A DNA stretch of 64,000 nt from Chloroflexota bacterium (GTDB lineage: Bacteria; Vulcanimicrobiota; JAMCWD01), in the NCBI GenBank assembly GCA_023475345.1, contig JAMCWD010000061.1:1-64000 (forward strand), in the 5' to 3' direction. The translations under genes were made by a program, and so were the position numbers. Below are positions 53,734 to 63,168 of the stretch, piece after piece; the stretch's first letter is position 1, and every line of letters begins with the position of its first letter. Under the pieces are notes generated by a model. That model was not told the origin of the DNA, did not search any database, and was given only the letters and a program-made list of their open reading frames with translations.

Positions 53734-53759
53734 TCATACAAAAGAGAGGTGTGTAGTTA

Positions 53760-55235
53760 ATGAAAGATCCGAAACAGGTGCTGGAGAACACTGTAAAGCG
53801 TTGCCAGGAAAGGGACATAATCATCCCGACTTATGAAGAGATGGTTCATCCCGAAAAGCTCCCCCAGGGGATAAAGGACGAGTTGAAAAACATCGGCCTG
53901 TGGGATCTCCATCCCAGGAACCTATTCAGGATAACGTGGAAAAACGAGCCTGTGAAATTCGGTGGCGGTTTCGACGGCGTGAATTATATAGAGATGCCGC
54001 ATGAAATCACCGGCGTTAAGGCAAGGGTTTTTATTCTCCTGGGCAAATTCTTCCCCACCGGCGCGCATAAAGTAGGTGCTACGTTCGGCCCGCTCGTCGA
54101 AAAGCTTGTTCGCGGTGAATTCGACCCGACGACCCAGAAAGCGCTGTGGCCCTCGACCGGCAACTACTGCCGCGGCGGTGCTTACGACGCGTATCTTCTT
54201 GCGTGCCCGTCGATTGCCGTGCTCCCCCAGGGGATGTCGGAGGAGAGGTTCGAATGGCTGAATAAAGTCGGCGCGGAGATTTTTGCAACTCCCGGCAGCG
54301 AAAGCAATGTTAAGGAGATATACGACAAGGTAAAAGAACTCAAGGCCGAGCGCGGTGACGGGATCGTGGTTCTGAACCAGTTCGAGGAGTTCGGAAACCC
54401 GCTCTGGCATTATGTTGTTACCGGCCAGGCAATCGAAGAAATTTACAACAACGAGAAAAAGGGCGAACAGAGGCTTACCGCGCTTTTCCTGACGCAGGGC
54501 TCTGCCGGTACACTGGGAAGCGGCGAATACCTGAAGGAGAAGTTCCCCCGCATAAAAGTCGGCGCAGGCGAAGCGAGCCAGTGCCCGACTCTTCTTTATA
54601 ACGGCTACGGCGCACACCGCATCGAAGGCATCGGCGACAAGCACGTTACATGGGTACACAACCTCAAAAACACCGACATGATCGTTGACCTTGACGATGA
54701 GGATTGTATCCGCATATTGCGCCTCTTCAACGAGCCAGCAGGACACGAATATCTCAGGAAGGCAGGCGTGCCGGATAACATCATCGGGAAGCTAGATCTG
54801 ATGGGGATATCGTCGATTGCGAACATGCTGGGCGCTATCAAGATGGCAAAATATTACGAGATGAACGAAAACGATATGGTCTTCACCATCGCTACGGATT
54901 CGATGGAGCTTTATTCTTCCAGGATCCGGGAACTGCGGGAAGACAGGGGCGAATTCTCCCACGATGATGCGGTAAGAAGTTATTACTCTTCGCTCATCGA
55001 CCAGAGGACGGACTGGATGCAGGAGCTGACTTACTGGGATAAAAAGCGGATGCACAACCTGAAATACTTCACATGGGTGGAGCAGCAGGGCAAGACGGTC
55101 GAAGAACTGGACGCCCAGTGGTATGACGACAATTACTGGCACGACAAGTTCAACAAGTACAAGGAATGGGACAAGCTTATTAACGAGTTTAACGCTAAGA
55201 CGGGACTCCTGGAAAAATACAAGACCAAGGCGTAA
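53760..55235 (+). CDS. PLP-dependent enzyme of fold type II, substrate unknown
   Basis: A 491-aa protein of the cysteine synthase/tryptophan synthase beta superfamily. The PLP lysine is Lys104 in KFFPTGAHKVGATFG, and the phosphate-binding loop is probably GSAGTLGSG. About 140 residues longer than CysK, with a C-terminal extension (HNLKYFTWVEQQ and DDNYWHDKFNKYKEWD) not found in CysK. The reaction is probably a beta-replacement or elimination on a serine/cysteine-like amino acid. It is monocistronic, with a GAGAGGTG site and a strong terminator after it. Confidence 0.82.
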   Translation: MKDPKQVLENTVKRCQERDIIIPTYEEMVHPEKLPQGIKDELKNIGLWDLHPRNLFRITWKNEPVKFGGGFDGVNYIEMPHEITGVKARVFILLGKFFPTGAHKVGATFGPLVEKLVRGEFDPTTQKALWPSTGNYCRGGAYDAYLLACPSIAVLPQGMSEERFEWLNKVGAEIFATPGSESNVKEIYDKVKELKAERGDGIVVLNQFEEFGNPLWHYVVTGQAIEEIYNNEKKGEQRLTALFLTQGSAGTLGSGEYLKEKFPRIKVGAGEASQCPTLLYNGYGAHRIEGIGDKHVTWVHNLKNTDMIVDLDDEDCIRILRLFNEPAGHEYLRKAGVPDNIIGKLDLMGISSIANMLGAIKMAKYYEMNENDMVFTIATDSMELYSSRIRELREDRGEFSHDDAVRSYYSSLIDQRTDWMQELTYWDKKRMHNLKYFTWVEQQGKTVEELDAQWYDDNYWHDKFNKYKEWDKLINEFNAKTGLLEKYKTKA

Positions 55236-55260
55236 TAGCGTGTCATAATTCAGTAACTAA

Positions 55261-55290
55261 AAAGGCCGGGCGATAAGCCCGGCCTTTGTT
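55261..55290. terminator. Bidirectional intrinsic terminator after the PLP-enzyme gene
   Basis: An 11-bp perfect stem AAAGGCCGGGC (55261-55271) / GCCCGGCCTTT (55277-55287) with a 5-nt loop, with T-rich bases after it in the plus direction. Strong. Confidence 0.88.
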
Positions 55291-55564
55291 GCCTTCATGA
55301 TTCCCCTTCCTCCCTGTCCTGAACTTGTTTCAGGATCTATCGCTGCAGTGTCCCCATCATACAGGTTCATAATCCGCTTTCTCTGCTTTTTGAGATTCCG
55401 AAACGAGTTCGGAATGACACCTGGTACCGCCCGGGTTTGAGGCTAAAGCTCACCGGCGTCTTTGCCGAATGGATACCAGCCTTCGCTGGTATGACGGTTC
55501 TGCCGATTGCAGATTCAACTTGATAATTCCCTGTAGATTGTTGCAGGGTAATTTATTTTAAATT
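55288..55564. repeat. Cluster of small palindromic intergenic repeats
   Basis: No gene. Three separate short inverted repeats: TCCTGAA/TTCAGGA (55317-55335), ATTCCGAA/TTCGGAAT (55395-55415) and ATACCAGC/GCTGGTAT (55473-55492). The last two are followed by the same trinucleotide GAC and resemble the GATTCC...GGAATGAC type of dispersed intergenic repeats seen in many bacteria. They lie between a terminator and a convergent gene. Confidence 0.65.
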
Positions 55565-57055
55565 TTATCCTGGAGCTTGCCCCGGATCTGCCGGCTCCTT
55601 TTTCAGCTTATAATAAATTCTCAACACGAGTATATAGACGGCGGCGGGGATCAGCGCTTCCCTGAACAGGAACCACAACATGCCGGTTATCAGTTGAAGG
55701 CTTACCATGTGCTCGCGGTGAAGCCGGAACCATCCCAGGAAAGCCAGGATAACAAGCCCGATTAAAACAACAACCTGTATCCAGGAAGATTTTGCTTTAT
55801 TCTTTTGTTCCGCTGCCTGTCCCGATAATGTCGAGAACAGGTCTGAGAAGATCCGGCCCAGCCACATTAACAGCTTGCCGGGATATTTGAATTCGATGAT
55901 TAAGACTGCCAGCGCCCCGGCTATGATGAACGGCGTGAACGACGAGACCGTCCGCTGGATAATGTAAACCGGGTAAACGATTATTGAAAAAATAATATTG
56001 GCCGGGACCGCCCAAAACTGTAACGGGGCGACGGTGTTAAGGCTGAAGATAAATTCGGTCGTGCGGATGATGAAAAGCAGGAGCAGGATTTGTCCTGTAA
56101 ATTTTAAAAAGCCTTTTCTGAAAATGCCGTACCTCTGCCTGTAATTGACAAGGCTCAGCGCTATAAGCGTGACAACGGCCGTTCCCAGGTAGTCGCCGCA
56201 TAAATACCCGGCTCCCATGGCGAGAAGGGCAAGAATAGCCAGCTTGATTGTTTTCGATTGGAAGGTTTTTAATGCAAGGTAAGCCAGGGCGAATAAAAGC
56301 CACCAGAAAGTGATTTCGAATTTTAAAAAGTGATCTGAATGAGTCTTTGTGTTGATGCCCAGCCAATTTAAAAACTCGGCCGCCAGGAAAGTGTCCATAA
56401 GCTCCAGCCCGTGGTCCGAAAGCGGAGACAATACGAGCTTTGTTTGATGAAGCGAATTCTTAGAATTTTTTAATTTCTCATACGAATCCAGCATCTGGCC
56501 GGGCGGGTGGAGTTGGTCGAAGATTCCCGCTCCCAGAAATACCGGGACAGGGTAGTCGGGTTCGGCTTCCGGGGCCATCCCCAGGCATATTACCCCTTTT
56601 ACATCAGGGCATTCCGCCGCGGCAAGAAGGGAGCTTGAAGCCCCCAGGGAATGGCCGAGCAGGTATATCCAGGGATCTATGTATCCCCGGCTTTTGATAA
56701 GCTTAATTATTTCCAGTATCTCTTTTTTCTGCCCATCGGGACTCACAGCATCGCCATCAAAGGTTATTGCTTCATAGTTTGCATCTTGTAGGAGGTTCGC
56801 ATAAAACATCATCGACCGGTGGCTGCATGCCACCCCATGAGACAGGATTATTGGACAGCGGTTATATGAGCCGCCCGTGGTATAAACCTTAATCTGTTGT
56901 AGCTCCGGATAACCGGAAGTATCGATCTGATGTTCTTGTTGTAATCCTTTATATATCAGTCCGTAAATAACGATAAGCAGTATTAAGAAAGCAATTGTTG
57001 CCCAATTTACCGGTTTTTTCAGAATTTTCAGGATCTTACGGCCGATACCTTCCAT
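55565..57055 (-). CDS. Alpha/beta hydrolase domain fused to a polytopic membrane domain
   Basis: A 496-aa membrane protein. One N-terminal helix (about 17-36), then an alpha/beta hydrolase domain (about 50-235) with oxyanion-strand SHGVACSHRSM, nucleophile Ser in LLGHSLGASS (GxSxG), and a His in SDHGLEL. The C-terminal half holds about seven hydrophobic helices (about 250-480). With the first helix as anchor the hydrolase would face outside. Dienelactone hydrolase/lipase-like substrates or acyl-lipid processing are possible. GGCGGAGA precedes the ATG. No operon partner. Confidence 0.8.
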   Translation of the reverse strand: MEGIGRKILKILKKPVNWATIAFLILLIVIYGLIYKGLQQEHQIDTSGYPELQQIKVYTTGGSYNRCPIILSHGVACSHRSMMFYANLLQDANYEAITFDGDAVSPDGQKKEILEIIKLIKSRGYIDPWIYLLGHSLGASSSLLAAAECPDVKGVICLGMAPEAEPDYPVPVFLGAGIFDQLHPPGQMLDSYEKLKNSKNSLHQTKLVLSPLSDHGLELMDTFLAAEFLNWLGINTKTHSDHFLKFEITFWWLLFALAYLALKTFQSKTIKLAILALLAMGAGYLCGDYLGTAVVTLIALSLVNYRQRYGIFRKGFLKFTGQILLLLFIIRTTEFIFSLNTVAPLQFWAVPANIIFSIIVYPVYIIQRTVSSFTPFIIAGALAVLIIEFKYPGKLLMWLGRIFSDLFSTLSGQAAEQKNKAKSSWIQVVVLIGLVILAFLGWFRLHREHMVSLQLITGMLWFLFREALIPAAVYILVLRIYYKLKKEPADPGQAPG

Positions 57056-57257
57056 ACAAATATTTTCTCCGCCTAAGAAATAGTTCCTATTTCGTTATCG
57101 GCTTTTAATTGCCGCCCCATCGCAAAAATTTGAAAAATTTAAAATATAAATCATGAAAATGGGCGCGTCCAGGAGGATTTCCGGCCCCGGCTTCTTGAAT
57201 TCCTTAGAACGTTTTAATTTTCAAAAATGATAATTTAAATAAACGGAGGAATAAAAC

Positions 57258-58004
57258 ATGTACAAGCTCGTATTGCTGCGTCACGGGGAAAGCACATGGA
57301 ACAAGGAAAACAGGTTCACCGGTTGGACGGACGTCGATCTGTCCGACAGGGGCATAGCGGAAGCCGTTCACGCCGGGCAGACACTAAAAAATGAAGGCTA
57401 CAACTTTGACATAGCGTTCACCTCGGTCTTAAAGAGGGCTATAAGGACGTTATGGCTGGTCCAGGACAGGATGGACTTGATGTGGATACCCGTCGAGATA
57501 TCGTGGAAACTCAACGAAAGACATTACGGGGCGCTCCAGGGGTTGAACAAGTCGGAGATGGCCGCCAAATACGGCGAGGAACAGGTGTTCATCTGGCGGA
57601 GGAGTTATGATATACGGCCGCCCGCCCTTGAGAAAACGGACGAACGTTACCCCGGCCATGAGCTTAAATATGAGGGCATGGATGAAAAAGACGTCCCGCT
57701 TACCGAGTGCCTGAAGGATACCGTGGAGAGGCTGGTCCCTTACTGGCATGAAACAATTGTGCCGGTTATCAAATCGGGCAGGAAAGTTTTGATTTCAGCC
57801 CACGGAAACAGCCTGAGGGCGCTGGTCAAAGTCCTGGATAATGTCCCTGACCAGGAGATCACTACTCTTAACATTCCCACGGGGATGCCTCTTGTTTACG
57901 AGCTTGATGACGATATGAAGCCCATCAGGCATTATTATCTTGGAGACCCCGAAGAGGTGGAAAAGGCTATGGCGGAAGTCGCCGCCCAGGGAAAGGCGAA
58001 GTAG
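57258..58004 (+). CDS. gpmA: 2,3-bisphosphoglycerate-dependent phosphoglycerate mutase
   Basis: A 248-aa glycolytic mutase interconverting 3- and 2-phosphoglycerate. [22 protein letters not shown] has the phospho-accepting His (residue 9), and the second catalytic His is in [12 protein letters not shown]. The family stretch [25 protein letters not shown] is intact. GGAGG precedes the ATG. Cytoplasmic; single gene ending in a terminator. Confidence 0.97.
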   Translation: MYKLVLLRHGESTWNKENRFTGWTDVDLSDRGIAEAVHAGQTLKNEGYNFDIAFTSVLKRAIRTLWLVQDRMDLMWIPVEISWKLNERHYGALQGLNKSEMAAKYGEEQVFIWRRSYDIRPPALEKTDERYPGHELKYEGMDEKDVPLTECLKDTVERLVPYWHETIVPVIKSGRKVLISAHGNSLRALVKVLDNVPDQEITTLNIPTGMPLVYELDDDMKPIRHYYLGDPEEVEKAMAEVAAQGKAK

Positions 58005-58026
58005 GCGGATATCGAAATGTAGAAAA

Positions 58027-58056
58027 AAGCCCCGCGATATGCGGGGCTTAATTTTT
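58027..58056. terminator. Bidirectional intrinsic terminator shared by gpmA and tRNA-Tyr
   Basis: A 9-bp stem AAGCCCCGC (58027-58035) / GCGGGGCTT (58041-58049) with a 5-nt loop. In the plus direction AATTTTT follows (gpmA); in the minus direction six T follow (tRNA). Confidence 0.9.
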
Positions 58057-58059
58057 GTC

Positions 58060-58146
58060 TGGTGGGCAGGGAAGGATTCGAACCTCCGTAGCGCGTAGCG
58101 CGTCAGATTTACAGTCTGATGCCATTAACCACTCGGCCACCTACCC
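58060..58146 (-). tRNA. tRNA-Tyr (anticodon GUA)
   Basis: On the minus strand the acceptor stem GGGTAGG pairs with CCTGCCC (one G-U), the anticodon loop is CTGTAAA with GTA at 58112-58110, the T arm holds GGTTCGAATCC and a long variable arm (GCGC...GCGC) makes it class II, as expected for bacterial tRNA-Tyr. The CCA end is encoded (58062-58060). Confidence 0.97.
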
Positions 58147-58290
58147 ATGACGCGAAAAGGATTATACCATATCATACAGGCCGTGTAAAGTCCGGGGAGG
58201 TACTGACCGGGCATTTGGAGGGCTTGCCCTTGCGATCAATAAAAGATATAATGAATCGAATTTCAGGACGAACCGGTTTCGGAGGTAAAC

Positions 58291-58962
58291 ATGCATGTTA
58301 TTATAATGGGTTGTGGGCGGCAGGGCGCGCGTCTTGCGGAGCTGCTCGAGGCCGAGGATATTAAAGTTACTATTATAGATAACAAGCCTTCCGCATTTTC
58401 ACGCCTGAACCCCAAATTCAAAGGCGATAAGATTATAGGTACGGGCATCGATGTCGATGTTCTCGAAAGGGCGGGCATAAAAGACGCAGATGTTTTCGTG
58501 GCGGTTACCAACGGGGATAACAGGAACCTGATGAGCGCCCAGATCGCCAAAGATATATTCAAAGTCCCCAAGGTGCTGTGCCGCGTTTATGACCCCAAAA
58601 GGGCCCAGCTTTACCATGACCTGGGTCTTCAGACGGTATGCAGCACCACCGTCGGGGCCAGGATGTTCAGGAACCGGATAATCGGCCCGAAAGTGCTCCG
58701 TTCTTACCAGCTCGGTGCAGGCACCGCCCTTGCAATTGAAGTAAAGGTCGGCGATGAAGTTTCCGGCAAGAAAATCAAGGACCTGGAAATTCCCAGGGAA
58801 TTCAGGGTTTGCTGTGTCGTAAGGGATGAAAAGCCGATTATCCCGGAACCCGATTTCGTCATAAAGGCGGGCGACCAGCTTTTCGGCGCGGTTAGTTCCG
58901 GCGCGATGGAAAAAGTTAAGGAAGAATTGAAAGTTAGCGAACACGTAACGAATATTTTATAA
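58291..58962 (+). CDS. TrkA/KtrA-type potassium channel regulatory protein (copy 1)
   Basis: A 223-aa RCK protein: TrkA-N Rossmann domain (VIIMGCGRQGARLAELLE, with the acidic residue in IIDNKP that contacts the nucleotide) to about residue 130, and TrkA-C ligand-binding domain (about 140-215). It would sit in the cytoplasm and gate a Trk/Ktr potassium channel in response to NAD(H)/ATP. GGAGGTAAAC precedes the ATG. A second RCK gene follows after 31 nt. No TrkH/KtrB membrane subunit is in the window. Confidence 0.93.
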   Translation: MHVIIMGCGRQGARLAELLEAEDIKVTIIDNKPSAFSRLNPKFKGDKIIGTGIDVDVLERAGIKDADVFVAVTNGDNRNLMSAQIAKDIFKVPKVLCRVYDPKRAQLYHDLGLQTVCSTTVGARMFRNRIIGPKVLRSYQLGAGTALAIEVKVGDEVSGKKIKDLEIPREFRVCCVVRDEKPIIPEPDFVIKAGDQLFGAVSSGAMEKVKEELKVSEHVTNIL

Positions 58963-58993
58963 CCGGGCTTTCCGCTCTCTAGGAGGTTTAAAT

Positions 58994-59698
58994 ATGTTTA
59001 TCTTAATCGCAGGCGGGGGAAAAGTGGGCTACTTCCTGGCAAAAGACCTTATCGCAAAGGGCCATGAAGTTTCGTTGATAGAGGCGAATGAAGAAAAAGC
59101 CAAGCGCATCAATGATGAGCTTGGCAACATAACCATCTGCGGTGATGCTTGCGATTCCGCCGTCCTGAAGATTGCCGGGGCGGGCAGGGCCGTGATATGC
59201 GTGGGCGTAACCGGCGAGGATGAAGACAACCTCGTGATATGCCAGGTGGCGAAAACAAGGTTCAAAGTTCCCTTTACCCTTTGCCGGGTTAATAACCCCA
59301 GGAACAAGGATGTTTTCAAAAAGCTGGGAGTTGACGCCACCGTCAGCAAAACAGAAGTCATATTATCCATGATCGAAGGAGAGATGACCACTAAAGGCGT
59401 TATGGCGACATTCCCCACGCGCCATAGCGATGTAGAGATGGTCGAGGCGGTCATTACAGACGAATCCCCGGCAGCCAACATGACATTGAAAGAGCTTCCC
59501 ACCCCTCCCGATTGTACTATCTCGATGATTATCAGAGATAACGAGATAATAATACCGGACGGCAATACCAGGCTCCAGCCGCTTGATCTTGTAATGGCGC
59601 TGGCGAAGCATAAAAGCTTCGCAAGCCTCAGGGAGCTTTTGCTGGGGAAAAACGATTCCCAGTTGTCATTCGAGCTCACTCATCCAGAGAAGGGCTGA
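58994..59698 (+). CDS. TrkA/KtrA-type potassium channel regulatory protein (copy 2)
   Basis: A 234-aa RCK protein with TrkA-N (FILIAGGGKVGYFLAKDLI) and TrkA-C (about 140-215) plus about 20 residues of extra tail. It diverges from copy 1, so the two probably form a hetero-oligomer, as an alternative to single TrkA proteins with two tandem RCK modules. AGGAGGTTT precedes the ATG. The 3' end overlaps the convergent radical SAM gene by 23 nt. Confidence 0.93.
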   Translation: MFILIAGGGKVGYFLAKDLIAKGHEVSLIEANEEKAKRINDELGNITICGDACDSAVLKIAGAGRAVICVGVTGEDEDNLVICQVAKTRFKVPFTLCRVNNPRNKDVFKKLGVDATVSKTEVILSMIEGEMTTKGVMATFPTRHSDVEMVEAVITDESPAANMTLKELPTPPDCTISMIIRDNEIIIPDGNTRLQPLDLVMALAKHKSFASLRELLLGKNDSQLSFELTHPEKG

Positions 59699-60938
59699 AA
59701 TTGCCGACTTTGACCCCGGGCAGTTCCTTTTTCATTATGTTTAAAAACGCCGTCACGCCGACGGCGTTGCCCCAAACTTTTTCCCTGCCTGAGTAAATCT
59801 TTTCGGGGTCCTGGTTCAGGTTCCGGATCTGGATCTTATCGACCCCCGGGTCGGCACAAAAATCTATCAGCGAAGCTATCTCTTCCTCCCGGTCGTTTAT
59901 GCCCGGCGCAAACAAAAGGTTCAGCGAGACATAAAGGCCCGAGCTTCTAGCCGCTTTCACCGTCTCCGTAACGTCTTTGAAACCGTAATTTTTGGGCTTG
60001 AAATAATCTTCATAGATTTCAGGCGTGCATGAGTTCAGGCTGACCCGTATCGAATCGAGACCTGCCGCCCCGAGCCTTTTTATAACATCCGTCATGCCGC
60101 CGTTCGTATTTATGTTTATAGTGCCCCTGTCCGTTTCACGCCGGGCTTTTTTGATCACTTTTTCGAGAAGGTCGTCCTGTAAAGTAGGCTCTCCCTCACA
60201 ACCCTGCCCGAAACTGACAATGGCTTTTTCGGTGCCCAGGTGTACGAGCATTATTTCGAGGATTTCTTTTTCCGTCGGGATAAAGGTTATGCGGGCCTGG
60301 GGTGACGTTTCGTCGCCGGAATCGCCGCCGGAAAGACATCCGGGGCATGCCGCGTTACAGGCGGGGGATACCGGGATGCCGCCTTCCCACCTTTCGTAAA
60401 AAATGTTCTGCGCGGTAAAGCAGCCATATTCCAGGGCGCAATGGGACAGGTGTACCAGGAGCCGGTTGCGGGGAGACCCGGCAAGTTTTTTTTCTATGCG
60501 GGCATTGAGGTCGGGGGTGTTGTAGTTTTTGGGATCCCATTCCGGGATAAGCTCCGTAGGGACTGCGGCCATGTAAAGCCTGCCGTTTTGTTCTCCGACG
60601 GCGGAGTATGCCCATAGGGGCAGGGGAGGCGCTCCCGGGGTCATCCTGTATGCCGGGAAGTAAGTCCTGGTGTATCCGGGCGGCGGCGCGGCGGAAAGCG
60701 CCGTACTCCCGTCTTCCAGGGTTTCGGGCTTTTTAGTCTTGCCGTTTATGCCGACAGGCATCCGCCCCGGCAGAAAAAAAGTCATCGCGGATTGGGGGAG
60801 GGGGCTTAAGTCCCCGGCATTTAAAATTTTGACGTCCTGGCCGTTCCAGCCGCATGCGGCATAATCCGGGTCAACGCTGATCCCGCCTTTTTCCCCGACA
60901 GGGAGGCGGAAGTATTTTGTGCCCTTGCTTTTGCTCAT
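59676..60938 (-). CDS. Radical SAM protein of unknown function
   Basis: A 420-aa radical SAM enzyme. The cluster motif is CNAACPGC (C194, C198, C201), followed by a typical (beta-alpha) core (INTNGGMTDVIKRLGAAGLDSIRVSLNS). The first 190 residues are unusual, starting with a Pro/Gly-rich domain (DPDYAACGWNGQDV; ILNAGDLSPLPQSAMTFFLPGRMP) that I do not recognise, with extra Cys (C29, C167, C173). Substrate unknown. Single gene, AGGAAGG before the ATG. Confidence 0.87.
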   Translation of the reverse strand: MSKSKGTKYFRLPVGEKGGISVDPDYAACGWNGQDVKILNAGDLSPLPQSAMTFFLPGRMPVGINGKTKKPETLEDGSTALSAAPPPGYTRTYFPAYRMTPGAPPLPLWAYSAVGEQNGRLYMAAVPTELIPEWDPKNYNTPDLNARIEKKLAGSPRNRLLVHLSHCALEYGCFTAQNIFYERWEGGIPVSPACNAACPGCLSGGDSGDETSPQARITFIPTEKEILEIMLVHLGTEKAIVSFGQGCEGEPTLQDDLLEKVIKKARRETDRGTININTNGGMTDVIKRLGAAGLDSIRVSLNSCTPEIYEDYFKPKNYGFKDVTETVKAARSSGLYVSLNLLFAPGINDREEEIASLIDFCADPGVDKIQIRNLNQDPEKIYSGREKVWGNAVGVTAFLNIMKKELPGVKVGNFSPSLDE

Positions 60939-60961
60939 TTTTTCCTTCCTGAAAAAAACAA

Positions 60962-60988
60962 CCCCGGCTTAGATTGGACAGGCCGGGG
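60962..60988 (-). terminator. Intrinsic terminator of rho
   Basis: On the minus strand CCCCGGC (60988-60982) pairs with GCCGGGG (60968-60962), 13-nt loop, followed by TTG and seven T. Confidence 0.88.
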
Positions 60989-61007
60989 CGTCTTGTTATT
61001 TATAAGG

Positions 61008-62438
61008 TTAAATCTTGCCGTTGAACGACATGGCCTCTTTGGTTATGGTATTGAGGAATTCCTCGTTGCTCTTTGTTTTCTGGAGCCTTTCGAGCATAAC
61101 TTCGGTCATTTCCTCATCGCCGAACATATCGAGTGCTCTCCTGAGGAGCCAGATCCTCTTCAGTTCGATTTCTTCTATGAGCAGTTCCTCGTGCCGTGTC
61201 CCGGATTTCTTTACATCCATTGCGGGGTATATGCGGCGTTCTGCAAGGCGGCGTGAAAGGTCGAGTTCCATGTTGCCGGTGCCTTTGAATTCCTCGAAGA
61301 TGACGTCATCCATCTTGCTGCCGGTTTCTATGAGTGCAGTGGCGATGATTGTCAGGCTGCCGCCGAATTCTATATTGCGGGCGGCTCCGAAGAACCTCTT
61401 GGGCATCCGGAAGGCCGCGGTATCGAGACCGCCTGAAAGAGTCCTTCCGGTCGAAGGGGTAACCAGGTTCGATGCGCGGGCAAGCCGCGTGATGCTGTCG
61501 AGCAGGATCACCACGTCGTGGCCCATTTCCACCATCCTCTTGGCCCGCTCTATTACAAGCTCCGCGACCCTGACATGTTTTTCCGGAGGCTCGTCGAACG
61601 TGGAGCTTATGACTTCGCCCTTGATGCTCCTCTCCATATCGGTAACTTCTTCCGGCCTTTCATCTATCAGGAGGGCGATGAGGTGGACGTCCGGATCGTT
61701 CTCACTTATCCCGTTGGCTATTTGCTTGAGGAGTATGGTTTTACCGGCCTTGGGGGGAGCTACGAGGAGTCCTCTCTGACCTCTGCCGATGGGGCAGAAT
61801 ATATCGATCATCCTGGTGGAGATGCGCTCCGGGGTTGTTTCCAGCACGAAGCGCTTGTCGGGGAAAATGGGGGTGAGGTCGTCAAAGCGTCTCCTGCTCC
61901 TGATGTTTTCAGGCGTTTCCCGGTTGATCGCCTGGACTTTCAGCAGGCCGTAATATTTTTCGCCGTTTTTCGGAGGCCGGACCTGGCCCGAAACAAGGTC
62001 TCCCATCCTGAGGTCCATGCGCTTGATCTGGGACATAGAAACATAGATATCGCCGCTGCCCGGAAGGTATGACCTGCCGCGAAGGAAACCGTAGCCTTCG
62101 GGGAGGATCTCCAGGATGCCGCTTGCCAGGAGCACGTCCTGGCGCTGCCCGCATACATCCGCCTGACTTTCAGGCCGGGCTTGCTCTTTTTCAACTGTTT
62201 TTTTCTGCGAATATTGCTCCGTCTTATCCTCAGCCTGTTCCCGGACTTCCTCGCGGTACTCTTCGGTCTCACGGCGCTGGAGCTTTTCCAGACCTTCTTT
62301 CAATTCTTCGCGGTTATCCAGTATCAGGCTTGCCAGCTTCTCTTTCTTAAGGTTATGATAGCCTTTCAGCTTCATGTTCTTTGCGACGTCGAGAAGCTCG
62401 GCGCGGCTTAGCTTGGTTAGTTCTGCGACAGGGTTCAT
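61008..62438 (-). CDS. rho: Transcription termination factor Rho
   Basis: A 476-aa hexameric RNA helicase that ends transcription. N-terminal Rho-N helix-bundle ([33 protein letters not shown]), a charged Gln/Glu/Lys-rich linker of about 55 residues not found in E. coli Rho, the cold-shock-like RNA-binding domain ([13 protein letters not shown]) and the ATPase with Walker [14 protein letters not shown], Walker [15 protein letters not shown], and Q/R loops. GAGGTG precedes the ATG. The linker is in the same place as inserts of Actinobacteria and others. Confidence 0.98.
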   Translation of the reverse strand: MNPVAELTKLSRAELLDVAKNMKLKGYHNLKKEKLASLILDNREELKEGLEKLQRRETEEYREEVREQAEDKTEQYSQKKTVEKEQARPESQADVCGQRQDVLLASGILEILPEGYGFLRGRSYLPGSGDIYVSMSQIKRMDLRMGDLVSGQVRPPKNGEKYYGLLKVQAINRETPENIRSRRRFDDLTPIFPDKRFVLETTPERISTRMIDIFCPIGRGQRGLLVAPPKAGKTILLKQIANGISENDPDVHLIALLIDERPEEVTDMERSIKGEVISSTFDEPPEKHVRVAELVIERAKRMVEMGHDVVILLDSITRLARASNLVTPSTGRTLSGGLDTAAFRMPKRFFGAARNIEFGGSLTIIATALIETGSKMDDVIFEEFKGTGNMELDLSRRLAERRIYPAMDVKKSGTRHEELLIEEIELKRIWLLRRALDMFGDEEMTEVMLERLQKTKSNEEFLNTITKEAMSFNGKI

Positions 62439-62487
62439 TTTTACACCTCGTTAAGTTTATTGAATTGCATGTCGATTGATAAATTTA

Positions 62488-63135
62488 TTACTTCTTCTTG
62501 ACCTTGTCCCAATCTTTGTTGAATCTTTCGACCCCGATATCGGTGAGCGGGTGATCAAACAGCTTTTCCAGCACTTCGAAAGGCACCGTGGCGATATGCG
62601 CCCCGGCCTTTGCAGCTTCCGCCACGTGGAGCGGATGACGTATGCTGGCCGCTATCACCTGGGTGGGGAACTGGTAATAATCCAGGACGGCCACGATGTC
62701 CCTTACGACGTCCATCCCTTCCCATGAGATATCGTCGATGCGGCCGACGAACGGGCTTACGTAAGTCGCCCCGGCATTTGCGGCAAGGAGAGCCTGGCTC
62801 ACCGAGAATACCAGCGTTACATTGGTGCTTATGCCTTCGGCTGCAAGCTGGGTTACGGCCTTGATGCCTTCTTTGCCCATGGGGATCTTTATGACGATAT
62901 TGGGAGCTTGTTTTGCAAGGTTGCGCGCTTCTTTTACCAGATCTTTGGCGTTCTTGGCAACCACTTCCAGGCTTATGGGCCCTTCGACTATCGCGCATAT
63001 CTGCTTCACGATGTTCTTGAAGTCCCCACCCGCCTTTGCGACAAGCGACGGGTTGGTCGTTACCCCGGCCAGGATTCCCATTTCTGCAGCTTCCTTGACT
63101 TCGTCAATTTTCGCCGTGTCCAGAAAAAACAGCAT
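62488..63135 (-). CDS. tal: Transaldolase, small TalC/Fsa type
   Basis: A 215-aa class I aldolase of the small transaldolase/fructose-6-phosphate aldolase group ([32 protein letters not shown]). The Schiff-base lysine is in IVIKIPM (about residue 83). TNVTLVFS and SPFVGRIDD are present. Transaldolase versus Fsa activity cannot be separated by eye. AAGGAGGAG precedes the ATG, and it is 49 nt upstream of rho, so the two may be cotranscribed. Confidence 0.93.
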   Translation of the reverse strand: MLFFLDTAKIDEVKEAAEMGILAGVTTNPSLVAKAGGDFKNIVKQICAIVEGPISLEVVAKNAKDLVKEARNLAKQAPNIVIKIPMGKEGIKAVTQLAAEGISTNVTLVFSVSQALLAANAGATYVSPFVGRIDDISWEGMDVVRDIVAVLDYYQFPTQVIAASIRHPLHVAEAAKAGAHIATVPFEVLEKLFDHPLTDIGVERFNKDWDKVKKK

Positions 63136-63168
63136 TTTTACTCCTCCTTTTACCGATTACAATTTTTT

